The notes beneath the pieces are model-generated. The model was not told the DNA's origin. It did not search any database and was given only the letters and a program-made list of their open reading frames with translations. A program made the position numbers and the translations under genes. Of a stretch of 64,000 bases of DNA, positions 60,495 through 64,000 are shown piece after piece. The DNA is from Chamaecrista fasciculata. Taxonomy: Eukaryota; Streptophyta; Magnoliopsida; Fabales; Fabaceae. The stretch is taken from the NCBI GenBank assembly GCA_003254925.1, contig QANZ01032061.1, positions 124,001 through 188,000 of the forward strand, written 5' to 3'. Each line of letters begins with the position of its first letter. Within the stretch, counting starts at the first letter, position 1.

Positions 60495-60737
60495 TTAAAG
60501 GCCTGGAAGCTTGAGAACTCCGTTACCGTCGCCGTTAAAGTTGAGATTGGTGTTGTTGGTAAAAGCAATAAGTTTTTGATTATCGCCATTGAGCAAAGCA
60601 GGAGGAGTGGGCAAGGTTTCAGTTAGTGAAGTAATGCTTTTCATTGTTTTGGGTTTGGACTTAGCCACAGACAGAAACTGAGGCTGGTCTTCACCATCAT
60701 CAATCAACTCAGCGAGTCCTCGAACTAAACTTGCCAT
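60495..60737 (-). CDS. Small hypothetical protein, 80 aa
   Basis: This is an open frame of 80 codons from the ATG at 60737 to TAA at 60495. A clean TATA box (CTATAAATGG on the minus strand, about 60805) lies 70 bases upstream of the ATG, which fits a short leader. The N-terminus MASLVRGLAELIDDGEDQPQ is well formed and the middle is Ser/Thr/Lys-rich. The C-terminus is Asn/Gly-rich, ending GVLKLPGL. I see no signal peptide, membrane helix or known domain. The base composition is clearly less AT-rich than the flanks. I do not recognise the family; it may be a small plant-specific protein. Confidence 0.55.
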   Translation of the reverse strand: MASLVRGLAELIDDGEDQPQFLSVAKSKPKTMKSITSLTETLPTPPALLNGDNQKLIAFTNNTNLNFNGDGNGVLKLPGL

Positions 60738-60799
60738 TGCTGTTTAAAAATGAAAACAACTTGCTCCTTCCTCCAATATTGGTACACGTACAGTTTTCC

Positions 60800-60812
60800 C
60801 CATTTATAGATG
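60800..60812 (-). promoter_or_regulatory. TATA box for the 80-aa gene
   Basis: Minus-strand CTATAAATGGGG, about 70 bases before the ATG at 60737. Confidence 0.5.
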
Positions 60813-60849
60813 CTACATAGCTTGAAAGCAAAGCAAATAACAATTATTT

Positions 60850-63800
60850 TTGGGAATAAAGTTCTTCTGTATTAATTAAGAACCCGATCCATTGGGCCTA
60901 TGTTTTTCGCTTGGGCCTTTACCTTCTAGGCTTATACCCACTTGAGATAAGGTACACACTATTGAGTATAAGAGGCCACTGATTCGGCTGTTGGATTTTC
61001 ATTTTTTAAAAACTTATAAACATGTTCTAATAATCAAGTCTACTGCACCTAGCACCTGTTGTCCGCATCACTTTAAAGTTTAAAGTTTAAACCCAATTGC
61101 ATAACACTCATTACATCTTAATTAAATACTTTTATAATATGGGTTTAGTTAACAAGTATGCTTCTGACCAAAAAAAAAAAAGACAAGTATGCTAAGGGGC
61201 ACTTATTAAGAAGCATTACTTACACTTTGAAAATATAAATATTTTTCAATTTTTTTAAGTAATAATTACATTTTGTTTCTTCAATTTTTAAGACTAAAAA
61301 TTCCCTTTTCGTATACTTCTATTATGTTTTTTTATTATTTTTTCAATTAGAAAAAATATATGTAATGTAACTAATACACATTTAACATTTTATACCTTTA
61401 GTAAAAAAATCAAATGAAAATAATTAAGATATATATACAAATATACATGTACTATTAAATATAATATATATAAAAACACACAGAAAAACAAAAAAATAAA
61501 GAAAATGAGGTGTCTCAAAACAAAATGAAAAAATTAATGAAATATAAATATATATATATATATTAAAGATATAAAAAAAGTATTTTAGTTTTAAAAAAAT
61601 TAAAGAAATAAGAAGTAATTATTACTTAAAAAATTTGATCTATATTTTTATTTTTAAAAGATAGTTAATACTCTTTAACAAGTACTCCGGAAACATTTCT
61701 AATTGGCTAAACTCTTATAACATGTATATATATAGAGAGAGATATCTAGAGAGAAATATAAGGGCTTACTTCTTTTTTTTGTAGACACAAGAAATAATTA
61801 TTTTATGAATAATTTGGATGCGAATATTTTTTAAAAATTAATCAGGTTTTTAAAAGGAAATGAAGTTAAGCTTAGAGAATGACATCACTATTAACCGCAC
61901 TAATTAATACGGAAAACATAAAGAGGGAAATTAAAAGATAACAAAAACAAGCCTACACTGATATAGTGATATTCAAGAAGTAGCCAAGCCATACGCGGGG
62001 AGAAAGAGAGACACTTATTAGAGTTACTCCTAAGTAATTAAATAAATGAATCGTAGTTATTAATGACTACACCTATTTCTGAATCTAATTACACCTAAAT
62101 TCCTAATAACCATTGTAGGGTTTAATTAATGCACGCATGCAATTATAATTGTTTGGCCACCATAACGACATAAGAGCCCCCACAATATAAAATATCAAAT
62201 CAAATTGCTAAGCAGCCAGCAGCCCTAAATTGCTAAGCAGCCATCAACTTGTGGGTAATTATTGCAAGTCATGCCACCAATATAGAATGTTCAAGTGCAA
62301 CGTACTCAACGCCTTTGCTTCCATATATTTAGTTTTTCAGTTTTTTAATGAATAAATATGTGTCATTATATATAGATTTTAGAAGGCAACCAGATTTGTT
62401 TTTTAATGTAAACAGTTTGTTGCATACTTATTACATATCATGCATGTTTATTATTTAAAAATTGATATTTGTCCTTTTTATATGAAACTATATATCTAAG
62501 CATCCATCCACTACAATATATGAATAAAAAAGACATCCATATGTCTATATTTTTAAATCACAATAAACTATATATATATCTATATCTATACTATATTATA
62601 TGTGTGAGAGTGTTTTTGGTTGGTCAAAAATAATTAAATAAAAATTAAAAAAATAAGAAATAAACATGTGAAACTTGATAATTGGCTAAATGTATAGATA
62701 ATGGAAGAGAGAAAGTAGTAGATGGGATTTAAGAAAGTGAAAACTTATTATTTGGGTTTTAAATTTCACACTTCTAACGATTTAGTCCTTGAATAATAGA
62801 AATATACTATTTAATCATTGAATAACTACAAATGTAAAATTAAAAATCCCTAGGATATTATATATTATCTTATATTATATGGCTCCACCTCTTTCTGGTC
62901 GTTCATATTTAAAACTATAGTCTATGAAATTAAAAATAAGAGAAAATTTACTATTTGGTCTCTCTTTCTTTACTAAGTTAACAATTTAGTCCCTTATTTA
63001 TTTTACATACATATTTGCGTGCCCNACCATATTTTGGGGTCAACTTGTAATTAACTCAAAAACTATTAATTTTAATTTGGAGTCAAATTGTAATTAACCC
63101 CAAATCTGTGATATGAGTTATGACTCTCATATCTCCTCAGATCGCAATTTATCTTCCTTCGTCTGTCATCATTATATCGTGGTTCGTCGTCCTTCCCTCT
63201 TCCAGTCATCCATCGTGGAATGTTTCTATTTGTGTATGTGTTATCATTAAGCTAAGTTGTACTTGAACAACTACAGATATTTGTACACATACAGGTGCGA
63301 GTACATCATATATTAATTTTATAAATTATAGGATACGAATAGGATAATATTTATTTAAATAAAAAATTATAAAATATACATTTATATAACTTTTCTTATA
63401 AAAATATAAATATTTTGTTTATTAATAAAAAATAAAAGTTTAATATAACAAAAATAAAATAAGATAAAAAATATAGTGATATTTTATAAGAAAAAATAAA
63501 AATTTTTATTTTATAATATTTTAAAAGTACTAAAAATATTTAATAATATTAGTGGCTATATTTATGTTTAAATACGCAATCTTCCATTTAGGTATTTAAT
63601 GAAATTGCACTGTTTACCAAAAAAAAAATGCACGAGCAAAAGGCAACATCAAACAAAGCATTAAAAGAAACAAGGATATGCACTATATATTCTGTTTTTG
63701 TATTATTAAAAATAATTTCTATTCCTTTGATAAAAAAAAAATCGCTATAAAAATTCAAATAACAAATTTAATAAATATATTTAAAATAATTGTAAATTAT

Positions 63801-64000
63801 AATTATTTATTATATAAAATTTATTCACAAACTTTTTTTTTGGGTAAATAAATATAAAATGAATATTGTATAATAAATAAAATTTGTATAATTAAAATTA
63901 TCTAAATTATTATCAAACCAACTCAAATTATAATTAGATTATTATGAATTTATCTAACATGTGCCCTTAGAGCACATTTTAAAGTTTCTTCTGATTGGTT
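60850..64000. other. AT-rich terminal region, no supportable gene
   Basis: This is 3.1 kb of AT-rich DNA with (TA)n-like patches (about 61548-61562, 61725, 62570). Imperfect 'atttagtcc' phrases at 62780 and 62985 may be decayed fold-back elements. One ambiguous base is at 63025. No ORF, RNA gene or defined transposon could be supported. Confidence 0.5.

Overview
This is a stretch of plant nuclear DNA, almost certainly from a core eudicot. It is AT-rich, its genes are split by GT-AG introns, and it carries plant-specific genes (plastid lipoamide dehydrogenase, OEP16-2, CAMTA remains). It is littered with palindromic MULE-like, hAT-like and Tourist-like miniature elements, LTR remnants and simple AT-rich spacer. 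Two ambiguous bases (N) sit at 7058 and 63025. I do not name a species.

Layout. 1-5.2 kb: two head-to-tail SAR1 GTPase genes on the minus strand. The left one is cut by the window edge after its first exon; the right one is complete (193 codons in 3 exons) and has a 574-base pure A run in intron 2. 8.1-9.6 kb: an unrecognised coiled-coil ORF, then ribosomal protein eL29. 11.5-16.7 kb: plastid dihydrolipoyl dehydrogenase (minus, 15 coding exons, 574 aa). 17-23.4 kb: gene-poor DNA with an LTR remnant, a Pack-MULE that captured part of an IRX15-type DUF579 gene, a MITE, a tRNA-derived SINE and an LTR-like segment. 24.0-36.0 kb: protein phosphatase 4 regulatory subunit 3 (plus, 25 coding exons, about 894 aa). 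37.0-38.1 kb: a MULE-like palindrome followed directly by a hAT MITE. 38.4-39.9 kb: OEP16-2 (7 coding exons, 181 aa). 40.8-41.2 kb: an acidic low-complexity ORF.

42.9-59.9 kb is a locally duplicated cluster of RNA polymerase II subunit 9 (RPB9) genes. It holds a two-exon relic (A), an intact 114-aa gene (B), a strongly diverged 114-aa paralogue that keeps all eight zinc cysteines and the same intron phases (C), and a pseudogene split by a 2.2-kb LTR-like insertion (D). A frameshifted CG-1-domain fragment of a CAMTA5/6-type gene lies between C and D on the opposite strand. At 60.5-60.7 kb is a small unrecognised gene with a clear TATA box. The last 3 kb is AT-rich with no supportable gene.

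The genes are housekeeping or organelle functions and do not form one pathway: ER-to-Golgi vesicle budding, translation, plastid pyruvate dehydrogenase, PP4 phosphatase targeting, plastid envelope import and transcription. Their order is informative. From memory, Arabidopsis keeps PSY2L next to RPL29 in one block, and CAMTA5/6, LPD1/2, OEP16-2 and NRPB9 near each other in others. Here they are interleaved, as expected for a less fractionated ancestral block. The two most notable items are the diverged RPB9 paralogue C and the Pack-MULE with a captured cell-wall gene fragment.
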